Shown here piece after piece: positions 1-5,679 of a DNA stretch of 8,490 nt; positions within the stretch are counted from its first letter, which is position 1, and each line of letters opens with the position of its first letter. The stretch spans positions 8,982 through 17,471 of the forward strand of contig DOCS01000085.1 in the NCBI GenBank assembly GCA_003503355.1, written 5' to 3'. The notes under the pieces are model-generated. The model searched no databases. It was not told the origin of the DNA and worked only from the letters and a program-made list of their open reading frames with translations. This DNA comes from Opitutia bacterium. GTDB taxonomy: Bacteria; Verrucomicrobiota; Verrucomicrobiia; Opitutales; Coraliomargaritaceae. Made by a program: the position numbers and the translations under genes.

Positions 1-1010
1 GTCATCTTGTCGGCACCTTCATTCAAGGTGTTGATCAGGTTATTGCTGAACTCTTCACGAATGGTGATCGAAGCCAAGTTCTGCGACAGGCTACTGGCTT
101 GCGTCTTCAATTCAGAGTCGAAGGCCTCGAGCTGTTGGACCACTGCAGCGAGATCATCCTTGTAGCTCGCGCCGCTCCAGTCGATCGAGCCTGTCAGGCT
201 GCCTGCACCCTGGATGCCGATGGCGGCATCACCGGTTTGGTTGGCCATGTAGAATGCGACATCCACGGCTTGAGTGCCGCCCGCGGCGGAAGCGACGGCA
301 GCGGAGCCAACTCCGCCCGCGGCATCGGAGGCGGCGCTTTGAGTGAGGAAACCGCCAACGCCAGCAAATGATTCAGTCTGGGTAGCAGCTGCAATTTCGG
401 AGAAAGCACTGTAGCCCGAGGCAGACACCGATACCGCCGATGCGGTCGATGCGATTTCGACTACCGCGGTCTGTGCCGCGGCGGCGACCTCACCGTTGGC
501 ATCGACGTCCGAGCCAGGCCCGCCCAAGTCGAAGCCGAGAACATCCAGTTTGGACGAATCGAAGGTTTCGCCGAACTGAACCGTGTTGGTCTCATTGTTT
601 TGCAGGAGGTTGACACCTTGGTAGCTCGCGTCACTGGCGGTTTGTGCGACTTGAACCAGCAGTTCATTGAATTGACGGCCTAAGGCGGCGCGTGCATCCC
701 CGTCGGTGTTGCCGAGGGCGTTATTTACTACACCCTTCATCGCGCTGACGAAGCTGCGGATGGTGCTGATACCGTTGTCGGCTGCCTTGACGGTTTGGAC
801 GGCCTGTCCAATGCCGTCGAGGCGGGAGTTCAGTGCCTCTGCGCGGTCGGAGAGATTGACGGCGGCAAAGAAGTTGGTCGGGCTGTCGATCGCCGAGTTG
901 ACTTTTTTGCCGGAAGCTAAGCGTTCGGTCGTAGTTTGGAACGACGCGGAAGAGCGCTGCAGCTGAAGGAGGTTGGAACGAATGCCCGAGTTGAGTGATA
1001 CATCTGCCAT
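1..1010 (-). CDS. fliC: Flagellin, main filament subunit (C-terminus cut off by window edge)
   Basis: This gene encodes a flagellin, the subunit exported through the flagellar type III apparatus and polymerised into the filament. Translating leftward from ATG at 1008-1010 gives 336 complete codons with no stop. Residues 1-140 form the conserved D0/D1 N-terminal part, including the hallmark LASGKKVNSAIDSPTNFFAA at 31-50 and the helix AADNGISTI at 76-84. Residues about 165-285 are an Ala/Ser/Gly-rich variable region, probably surface exposed. Conserved D1 C-terminal helices follow from about 285 and include SITIREEFSNNLINTLNEGA at 314-333. The final 40-50 residues of the terminal D0 helix should lie outside the window. 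The PTNFF form of the N-terminal signature is typical of alphaproteobacterial-type flagellins. The FliS-like gene lies 94 bp upstream. The ribosome site is weak (AGAAAAG, about 7 bases before ATG). Family assignment is secure; paralogue number is unknown. Confidence 0.95.
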   Translation of the reverse strand, partial: MADVSLNSGIRSNLLQLQRSSASFQTTTERLASGKKVNSAIDSPTNFFAAVNLSDRAEALNSRLDGIGQAVQTVKAADNGISTIRSFVSAMKGVVNNALGNTDGDARAALGRQFNELLVQVAQTASDASYQGVNLLQNNETNTVQFGETFDSSKLDVLGFDLGGPGSDVDANGEVAAAAQTAVVEIASTASAVSVSASGYSAFSEIAAATQTESFAGVGGFLTQSAASDAAGGVGSAAVASAAGGTQAVDVAFYMANQTGDAAIGIQGAGSLTGSIDWSGASYKDDLAAVVQQLEAFDSELKTQASSLSQNLASITIREEFSNNLINTLNEGADKM

Positions 1011-1048
1011 AATATTACTTTTCTAGTATGTTATTTTTGGTTTTTAAA

Positions 1049-1056
1049 TTATCGGA
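1049..1056 (-). promoter_or_regulatory. Sigma-28 (FliA)-like -10 element of the flagellin gene
   Basis: On the minus strand this reads TCCGATAA, one base away from the sigma-28 -10 consensus GCCGATAA, and it lies about 40 bases before the flagellin ATG. Late flagellar genes such as flagellin are the classic sigma-28 targets. No good TAAAGTTT -35 box is found at the usual 11-base spacing, so the call rests on the -10 element and gene context. A 5-bp inverted repeat, GACCA/TGGTC (1055-1059 and 1065-1069), overlaps its upstream side. Confidence 0.45.
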
Positions 1057-1104
1057 CCATTTCTTGGTCTGATACTATTAACTACGGCAGTGCTTAAAAT
1101 AACT

Positions 1105-1434
1105 TTAAGGATTTGTTGAAAAAAAATGTTTTTTTTCGATTCGGTCGCGTGCGACCCAAAAGCCACGCAACCTTTCAAGGATCTCGGCCACCAGTGCGGG
1201 CTGCTTGTTTTGGGCGGCCTGCGCTGCGGTGGTGTAGAGCGATGCGAGCTCGCGCGCCAAGGCAGGGTTGGCCTCCGGGTTGAGGGTCTTTTTTAGGAGC
1301 GCTAAGCTGTGCGCGAGCGTTTCCTGGTCACCGCTGGCATTCGCCTCAATCGCGATGCTGTAGAGCTCCAGCAGTCGCTGAATGGCGGCGTCTCGATTCG
1401 CCGCTTGCGCCTGTGCGTGGTAGGGGTTGTTCAT
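1105..1434 (-). CDS. fliS: FliS-like flagellar export chaperone
   Basis: This 109-residue protein has the size and layout of FliS, the cytoplasmic chaperone that binds the flagellin C-terminus and prevents early polymerisation. The N-terminal NPYHAQ (residues 3-8) matches the FliS NPYxxYQ start. Residues 17-35 give the first helix with LYSIAIEA. Residues 58-76 hold a second conserved stretch ending LASLYTTAAQA. Residues 82-95 read VAEILERLRGFWVA, like the FliS final helix with its EILexLRdxW pattern. The usual SPEKL motif after the N-terminus is absent; NRDAAIQRL is found instead, so the protein is divergent. It sits between a flagellin relative and a true flagellin, as expected for this chaperone. 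The next gene upstream ends 67 bp away. No Shine-Dalgarno precedes ATG at 1434. Its last codons contain A8 and T8 runs. Another small helical export chaperone is the main alternative. Confidence 0.65.
   Translation of the reverse strand: MNNPYHAQAQAANRDAAIQRLLELYSIAIEANASGDQETLAHSLALLKKTLNPEANPALARELASLYTTAAQAAQNKQPALVAEILERLRGFWVARDRIEKKHFFSTNP
1118..1137. repeat. A8/T8 inverted homopolymer tract at the end of the FliS-like gene
   Basis: The plus strand reads G, eight A, TG, eight T, C: two 9-base arms that are perfect reverse complements around a 2-base centre. It encodes residues EKKHFFS near the C-terminus of the FliS-like protein. Loss of one base in the A8 run would carry translation past the stop into the flagellin leader. 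Gain of one base would also replace the tail and extend it slightly. It could also act as a weak intrinsic terminator on either strand. Confidence 0.7.
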
Positions 1435-1501
1435 CTAAAGTCGTCGGGGCGGGGTATGGGTGACGTTGTTTTGACGTGCGACAGCCGAATATGCAGCCTG
1501 C

Positions 1502-3079
1502 CTAGCTCAGGATGTTGACTGCGGAAGCCAGCTGAAGGGAGGCCAGCTGCTCGGGTGTTTGGTTGGCTTGCGTGCCGAAGGCGGTGGTCGTCGCAAAGAT
1601 CTGGTCGGCCGCTTGGGCGAGGCTCTTGCTGGTGTTGGCGTTGATCAGGATCGGTCCGCTTTTCCCTCCAGATAGGATGTTGAGGCTGGAGCTGGCGCTC
1701 AAGCTGGCGGCGGTCATGCCGTTTGCCTGCAGCGCTGGGTTTCGTTGGGCATTTAGCGCCTGAATTTGGGCAGCTGTTTCTGCCATTTGGGCGAGCTCGT
1801 CGTCAATCAACACCATGGCAGCTTCGATTTGTTGGGTGTATTGGCGAAAATCGAATGCCTCGATGGCGGGCGGGCGACGATTGTACTCGATCGGCACCTG
1901 AAGGCTGCCGTCCGCGCTCCTGCCGCTGTTGGTCACGGTGACGCTCAGTCCACCGTCAAAGTCAATGCTAGTGGACTCGGTGGTGAGATCGACGCCGAAC
2001 TTAAAGCCGCGAATGCGGCCCAGCGCATCGGTGAGGCGGATGTATGAGTTTTCGCCCCGATACTCGATGTTCATGTTATAGAATCCGCTCTCCAGTGCGT
2101 TGGAGTCGCTAGTTGAGGGCGTCAGCTTGGGCTCGGATACGCTTAGCTGGCCGACTGCGGCACTGCCGAGTGAGGCCTCAAATAGAAGCGACGCACCATC
2201 GGGGGTATCCGTCTGGCTGTCGTCATTTCTCAAGGTGTGGCTGTCGAGTCGTCGGTAAAGGATCGAGGAGGTGATCTCAATGGGGTCGTCGGTGGTGAAG
2301 TCGAGCTCGTCAAGCGCTCCGAGGACGGGCTGTTTGTCGATCTGCAGTTGCACGCCGACGTCAAAGTCAATAAATTCGCGGCCTTCTCCTGAGAGATTGA
2401 TGCCTTCTTGGCGTTCAATTAGGGCACCGGTGCGATCGCGTAGTTCGACGGCAGAATCGTTACCGGTGAAAAGAATTTTCACCTTGTAGTTGGTGTTGTC
2501 GAGCTCAAGGGCGCTGTTACTGCCCTCGATGTAAGAGGCGCCGCTGAGTGTGATGCCGGTGGAGCTGCTGTTTTGATTGAGGATGACGTCATCGACCGTC
2601 TCAAACACTGTGAGCTCGGCGGTTTCGCTGCTGGTCGAAAGATTTAGGGCATCCTCGCCGTAGGTGAACAGTTTGGAGGTTTCGAGGCTGAGCGGGCGGC
2701 TGCCGGCGCCCATGCCCAAGGTTAGTTTGTTGCCGCTGAAGATCGGGTTGCCGTCGAAACGCACCGAGTCGACGACTTGGTCGAAGCCAGCGCTGAGGCT
2801 GCGCAGTTTGCCGTAGATCGTGTCGCGCTTAAACGAGTCGCCGCGGATGCGTTCGCCCGAGCGGCTAAGGTCGAGCATGGTCTCCAAGTTGCTCTTAAGG
2901 GTGTCGAGGCGCTTGGTGGCTCCAGTGACGAGCCGAAACGAGGCTTCTCTGTCCTTGGTTCTGAAATTCTGCGTTTCGCGTGTTTCGGATTGGGTTTGGC
3001 CGACACGAGCTTCCCGCTCGCGTGCGAAGGCGAGTGGGTTGTTGAAGTCGTTTATTTGGGATGTGGTGAGCCGTTCCAT
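1502..3079 (-). CDS. Atypical flagellin/hook-associated (FlgL-like) structural protein
   Basis: This 525-residue protein appears to be a distant member of the flagellin/FlgL family. Residues 48-118 resemble the second half of flagellin D1 (RLVTGATKRLDTLKSNLETM, then LRSLSAGFDQVVDSVRFDGN and FSGNKL), where family members carry a helical repeat ending in FNG. Residues 412-445 (QQIEAAMVLIDDELAQMAE) fit the returning D1 helix, and 485-525, ending LASLQLASAVNILS, fits a terminal D0 helix. The classical N-terminal signature (SGKRINSAxDD) is missing; a charged segment, AREREARVGQTQ (19-30), stands there instead. The middle holds two related beta-rich blocks, about 197-250 and 333-385, sharing an LxDxxGxIR-like turn and an IDFDxGLxxxV ending. 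No signal peptide is present, as expected for type III export. The only usable start is ATG at 3079; the frame upstream has a stop and no other start. FlgL/HAP3 or a minor filament protein are both possible. Confidence 0.6.
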   Translation of the reverse strand: MERLTTSQINDFNNPLAFAREREARVGQTQSETRETQNFRTKDREASFRLVTGATKRLDTLKSNLETMLDLSRSGERIRGDSFKRDTIYGKLRSLSAGFDQVVDSVRFDGNPIFSGNKLTLGMGAGSRPLSLETSKLFTYGEDALNLSTSSETAELTVFETVDDVILNQNSSSTGITLSGASYIEGSNSALELDNTNYKVKILFTGNDSAVELRDRTGALIERQEGINLSGEGREFIDFDVGVQLQIDKQPVLGALDELDFTTDDPIEITSSILYRRLDSHTLRNDDSQTDTPDGASLLFEASLGSAAVGQLSVSEPKLTPSTSDSNALESGFYNMNIEYRGENSYIRLTDALGRIRGFKFGVDLTTESTSIDFDGGLSVTVTNSGRSADGSLQVPIEYNRRPPAIEAFDFRQYTQQIEAAMVLIDDELAQMAETAAQIQALNAQRNPALQANGMTAASLSASSSLNILSGGKSGPILINANTSKSLAQAADQIFATTTAFGTQANQTPEQLASLQLASAVNILS

Positions 3080-3097
3080 GGGAGGGGTGTATAAGAG

Positions 3098-3124
3098 ACT
3101 ACGGTAGAAATTTCCTCAACTTTA
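3098..3124 (-). promoter_or_regulatory. Sigma-28-like promoter of the FlgL-like gene
   Basis: On the minus strand TAAAGTTG (3124-3117) matches the sigma-28 -35 box TAAAGTTT at seven of eight bases. After exactly 11 bases comes ACCGTAGT (3105-3098), which keeps the CCG core of the -10 GCCGATAA but little else. Transcription would start about 10-15 bases before ATG at 3079, giving a very short leader. Spacing and gene context favour it; the poor -10 keeps confidence moderate. Confidence 0.4.
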
Positions 3125-3263
3125 GTTTTTTAGGGGAATGAGTCAACAGAGCACCCTGTGTGCCGATTGTGCCGATCGAACTGCCAGCCAGGCCGAAGCA
3201 CGTAATTTAATGCACGGTTCGCCAATTCGTGCAACCCGCCCGGAGGCGTTGGCTTGCTTCAAT

Positions 3264-3301
3264 ATCGCAGTTATAGGGTCGAGGGCGCCCTATACCGCGA
3301 T
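3264..3301. repeat. Imperfect palindrome / hairpin
   Basis: ATCGC (3264-3268) and TATAGGG (3272-3278) pair with CCCTATA (3288-3294) and GCGAT (3297-3301). This gives 12 base pairs broken by a small internal loop, with a 9-base apical loop. The 8-base palindrome GGGCGCCC (3283-3290) overlaps its right side and offers a competing fold. No T run follows, so it is not an obvious terminator. A protein-binding dyad, a dispersed palindromic repeat or an RNA hairpin are all possible. Confidence 0.55.
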
Positions 3302-3353
3302 GGGATTTTGAGCAACTATTGCTCGGGTGTCTTATTCTTGCATATCTTTATTT

Positions 3354-3383
3354 TTGTCACACGTTATCATGGATGCCTAGAGT
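3354..3383 (+). promoter_or_regulatory. Possible sigma-70-type promoter for the methyltransferase gene
   Basis: TTGTCA (3354-3359) is one base from the -35 consensus. It is followed after 18 bases by TAGAGT (3378-3383), which matches four of six bases of TATAAT. The surrounding DNA is AT-rich. Transcription would begin near 3390, placing the G12 run about 20-30 bases into the leader and leaving an untranslated region of about 130 bases. Confidence 0.3.
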
Positions 3384-3410
3384 TCAACTTCAATTAAGCG
3401 TCCTGCCCCA

Positions 3411-3422
3411 GGGGGGGGGGGG
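3411..3422 (+). repeat. G12 homopolymer tract
   Basis: Twelve consecutive G lie 97 bases before the start of the FkbM-family gene, directly after CCCCA, so the strand can also fold CCCC against part of the run. Runs of this length are prone to slipped-strand length change. In Campylobacter and Helicobacter such poly-G tracts switch surface-glycan and flagellar-modification genes. Here the run is not in a coding frame, so any effect would be on promoter spacing, leader folding or termination. Confidence 0.85.
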
Positions 3423-3440
3423 CTAAATTCGTGGGTGTTG

Positions 3441-3516
3441 CCTTAACGCCGCATTCGAGTGATCGCTAGATCTGTTACCTTGCAACACTGTTGTGCCTTT
3501 AAATTGAGCGTTAATC
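3441..3516 (+). repeat. Nested inverted repeats upstream of the methyltransferase gene (attC-like, unproven)
   Basis: TTAACGC (3443-3449) is the exact reverse complement of GCGTTAA (3508-3514), which ends six bases before the ATG. Inside lie ATTCGAG (3453-3459), which can pair with wobbles to TTTAAAT (3498-3504), and the palindrome CAACA-C-TGTTG (3483-3493). CCTTAAC and GTTAATC at the ends each match the integron core consensus (RYYYAAC and GTTRRRY) at six of seven positions. The block could equally be a structured leader or an operator. Confidence 0.3.
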
Positions 3517-3519
3517 ATT

Positions 3520-4896
3520 ATGAAAATAAACAATACAACCGAAACTATAAAAATCGTAAATGATATTCATGTGACGATTCCATCCTCATTGCAACTCATG
3601 ACGCCATATGTTTTGCATGAGCAAGGTGATTGGTTTGAAGATGAAATAAAGTTCCTTCGTGCTTTTATTAAGCCAGGTATGGAAGTTGTGGATATTGGAG
3701 CAAATTATGGTCTCTATACGCTTACAATTGCCAAACTTGTGGGTGAGGAGGGGAAGGTGTCTGCTTTTGAGCCTACGGGAGCAACTGCTGCTTGTTTAAG
3801 GCATAGTGTCGTTAATAATAAGTTTAACAACATCGATTTGATACAAGCAGGGCTTTCCGATGGAATCAGGGAGGCAGATTTTTTCACCAGCCCAAATTCA
3901 GAATTAAATAGTTTGTCGAATGTGTCAGCATCTGGAGCGCAACATGAGACCGTTTCGCTGTTAACGCTTGATCACTGTGCTAAGGAATATCAATGGGGTG
4001 ATGTTGATTTCATTAAGCTTGATGCAGAAGGAGAAGAAAGTAATATATTGAAGTCGGGAAAAAGCTTTCTTTCTTCGTCATCTCCGCTGGTCATGTTCGA
4101 GTTGAAGCACGGATCGGAAGTTAACCTGTCTCTCATTAATGATTTTGAGCGTTTGGGTTATGAGAGTTATCGACTTATTCCGGGGCTTGATGTTTTGGTT
4201 CCATTCAGCCCTGCCGAACCTGTTGATGGATATTTGTTGAATCTTTTTTGCTGTAAAAAAGACAAGGCCGCCCTTCTTGAGGCAGAACAAGTTATAGTGA
4301 GGGGGGCTGAGCCACTAGATTGCTTGCCGGATTTAAATGTTGTTAGAGAATATTTCCTTCGATTGCCATGTGGAGAATCAATAAATAATCTTAACTTTGA
4401 ATCCTCTGTATCGAAAGACTATGAGAAAATTCTCACCGCCTATGCCCTTGCGCATTCAGAGTCGTCAGATGCGAGTGAGAAAGTCGGATACTTGCTGACC
4501 GCATTAAATTGTCTCCGTCAGATGCTTAAAAGCGACGAAAACAGGATTGAGCATCTAGCTACTTACGCAAGAATTGCATTTGATGCAGGAGAAAGAGCTT
4601 TAGGGGTGCAGATCTTGACTGGTCTGATAAATAAATATATAAATAATATGAATTTTGAAGTCTCTGAACCGGTTTTGCCCGTTGCCTCTAGATATGGCTC
4701 AATATGTCCTAGTGGCCGCATTAAAGAGTGGCTGTTCTCTTCAGTTATTGAGCAATATACATCAAAGCATGCATATTCTACATATTTTACCCGCCGTGCT
4801 ACATTGCCTCTGCTTGGAAAGCTGCGAGGGCTCGGATTTATGAGCGATGCCATGAAAAAGACGGAACAAATGATACAGAAATCCTTCCCTTCGTAG
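3520..4896 (+). CDS. FkbM-family SAM-dependent methyltransferase with a long C-terminal extension
   Basis: Residues about 50-200 form an FkbM-type methyltransferase domain, a class that usually O-methylates sugars or other small hydroxylated substrates. The SAM-binding motif I is VVDIGANYGLYT (57-68). FEPTGATAACLRHSV (83-97) carries the acidic ribose-binding residue and the family's FEP motif. GLSD (111-114), DVDFIKLDAEGEESNILKSG (161-180) and VMFELKHG (191-198) complete the expected series, including the LDxEGxE signature. About 250 further residues follow. The region 295-375 is predicted helical and TPR-like, a common addition in glycan-cluster FkbM proteins. There is no signal peptide, so it is cytosolic. 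The gene is far more AT-rich than its neighbours, suggesting transfer. ATG at 3520 lacks a Shine-Dalgarno. The domain call is firm. The substrate is unknown; a flagellar or surface glycan is inferred from position alone. Confidence 0.9.
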   Translation: MKINNTTETIKIVNDIHVTIPSSLQLMTPYVLHEQGDWFEDEIKFLRAFIKPGMEVVDIGANYGLYTLTIAKLVGEEGKVSAFEPTGATAACLRHSVVNNKFNNIDLIQAGLSDGIREADFFTSPNSELNSLSNVSASGAQHETVSLLTLDHCAKEYQWGDVDFIKLDAEGEESNILKSGKSFLSSSSPLVMFELKHGSEVNLSLINDFERLGYESYRLIPGLDVLVPFSPAEPVDGYLLNLFCCKKDKAALLEAEQVIVRGAEPLDCLPDLNVVREYFLRLPCGESINNLNFESSVSKDYEKILTAYALAHSESSDASEKVGYLLTALNCLRQMLKSDENRIEHLATYARIAFDAGERALGVQILTGLINKYINNMNFEVSEPVLPVASRYGSICPSGRIKEWLFSSVIEQYTSKHAYSTYFTRRATLPLLGKLRGLGFMSDAMKKTEQMIQKSFPS

Positions 4897-4931
4897 CCAA
4901 GCGCATGTTAAACGGGTTGAGTCGGAGTAGG

Positions 4932-4967
4932 ACGCCTCACTGCGTGTTCGTTAGGCGTTTATTTCTC
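4932..4967 (+). terminator. Probable intrinsic terminator after the methyltransferase gene
   Basis: ACGCCT (4932-4937) pairs with AGGCGT (4953-4958), extendable by one pair past a mismatch, and is followed directly by the T-rich TTATTTCTC. It starts 36 bases after the stop codon, a normal place for a terminator. A competing hairpin in the same DNA pairs CGGAGTAGG (4923-4931) with CCTCACTGCG (4935-4944). This second fold, with GTTAAAC (4907-4913) and GTTAGGC (4950-4956) at the ends, is what makes the block look attC-like. Confidence 0.45.
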
Positions 4968-5421
4968 TTGCCGGGGCTATTTTGACGTCAATATTTCTTT
5001 GACTGAATCGAATGAAATATGGTGCGGTTTGATTAGGCTCGGCCTCTTTCCAGGTCGCAAGAGTTGCGCCTAGTAACGGCGCGATGTTTGCTGTCCTATT
5101 CCTTGTGCGGCAGTGGCATTTGTCTTCGAGCATGGTCACATCACGTGGGTGGAGGTTCTTGTTTTTCGCGCTCCATCGCCCACGCATCTTGTGCAGGATC
5201 AGCGCGGGAGATTCGCTGGAGCGACCACTCAGAGAGATGCGTTGCCCGTGCGTGCGTGCGTTTGCTTGCCCTATTTTTTCTCGGTGAACTGTCGATTGAT
5301 TTGTGCGAGGGATAGAATAAGAGGGGGGTGGGGCTGATTGGTGGAATTCGCTGTTGGATTTTTCGAGTGTGGTTTTCTGATTTGCTTTAAGGTGGGCAAG
5401 AATATCGCCCGCGTTCTTGAA

Positions 5422-5457
5422 CGATTTCGCGCACGAAGTCTTTGTTCGTGCAAATCG
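5422..5457. repeat. Thirteen-pair hairpin in the gene-free region
   Basis: CGATTT (5422-5427) and GCACGAA (5431-5437) pair with TTCGTGC (5445-5451) and AAATCG (5452-5457). This is 13 pairs with one 3-base bulge (CGC) and a 7-base loop. The palindrome CGTTCTTGAACG (5412-5423) overlaps its left foot by two bases. No T run follows on either strand, so a terminator is unlikely. An operator or a structured RNA element is more likely. Confidence 0.6.
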
Positions 5458-5518
5458 CGTCACCACTGGCGGTTTTTCCTTCGCGTGTTAGGGTGGGCAT
5501 GTTCTTTAATTGTGCTAA

Positions 5519-5540
5519 ATCGGGTTTTGTGCACCCGGAT
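5519..5540. repeat. Second hairpin in the gene-free region
   Basis: ATCGGGT (5519-5525) pairs with ACCCGGAT (5533-5540), seven pairs with one bulged G and a 7-base loop. The following plus-strand bases are T-rich in patches (TCTTATG, then CTTTTTC near 5551), so it could be a weak rightward terminator of an unrecognised transcript. No gene upstream in the region would obviously need one. Confidence 0.4.
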
Positions 5541-5679
5541 TCTTATGAGCCTTTTTCACTCTGCTGCATCGTTCATTGTCCGGGCAGACGAGTGCCTTTC
5601 CAGCGCGGGCGGAGTCTTGTGGGTGGCTCTTGGGGCTTGGTTCGACGTCCTGATGGTGTAGAGTGGCAAGCGAAATGCT

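Larger units (their letters stand above)
3080..3519. other. Divergent intergenic region with regulatory-looking structure
   Basis: This 440-bp region separates the leftward flagellar genes from the rightward methyltransferase gene. It contains the sigma-28-like promoter on the minus strand, a strong hairpin (3264-3301), a possible sigma-70 promoter (3354-3383), a G12 run (3411-3422) and nested inverted repeats (3441-3516). A 57-codon open frame starts at ATG 3138 and ends at 3311. It has no properly spaced ribosome site, its last third lies over the hairpin, and its product is not recognisable, so it is not called as a gene. Confidence 0.6.
4968..5679. other. Long stretch without a convincing gene
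   Basis: About 710 bp lie between the methyltransferase terminator and the next gene. Open frames exist on both strands, but their products are Cys-, Arg- or His-rich with no recognisable domain, which looks like read-through of non-coding DNA. One leftward frame of 171 codons (5466-4951) ends inside the attC-like block. The region holds two clear hairpins (5422-5457 and 5519-5540), a short palindrome CGTTC-TT-GAACG (5412-5423) and a short run of the unit GTGC near 5247. A decayed gene, an unrecognised RNA or regulatory DNA are possible. Confidence 0.55.

Noticed and set aside
1093..1109. CTTAAA/TTTAAG hairpin over the FliS stop codon as a terminator
   Set aside because: The stem is only six pairs, mostly A-T, with no T run after it on the minus strand.
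1105..3079. Plus-strand open frames opposite the flagellar genes
   Set aside because: They are mirror frames of GC-rich minus-strand genes; their products show no domain, and the minus-strand readings are recognisable.
3138..3311. 57-codon open frame with a CxxC pair near its N-terminus
   Set aside because: The purine stretch AGGGG sits one base from the ATG, too close for initiation, the 3' third overlaps a palindrome, and the product is not recognisable.
4951..5466. Leftward 171-codon open frame in the gene-free region
   Set aside because: The product is low-complexity and basic with no domain or ribosome site. Its stop lies inside GCCTAAC, which is suggestive for a cassette, but that motif supplies a TAA in this frame anyway.
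5338..5661. Rightward 107-codon open frame from a TTG start
   Set aside because: The product is rich in Cys, Phe and Trp with irregular hydrophobic runs, has no recognised domain and no ribosome site, and it runs over two hairpins.
5664..5679. Sigma-54-like -24/-12 element (GG and GC separated by 10 bases)
   Set aside because: The GG-N10-GC spacing is right and TGGCA matches, but the -12 half is ATGC rather than TTGC, and it directly abuts the ATG at 5680. It would work only if translation starts at 5692 or later on an almost leaderless message.
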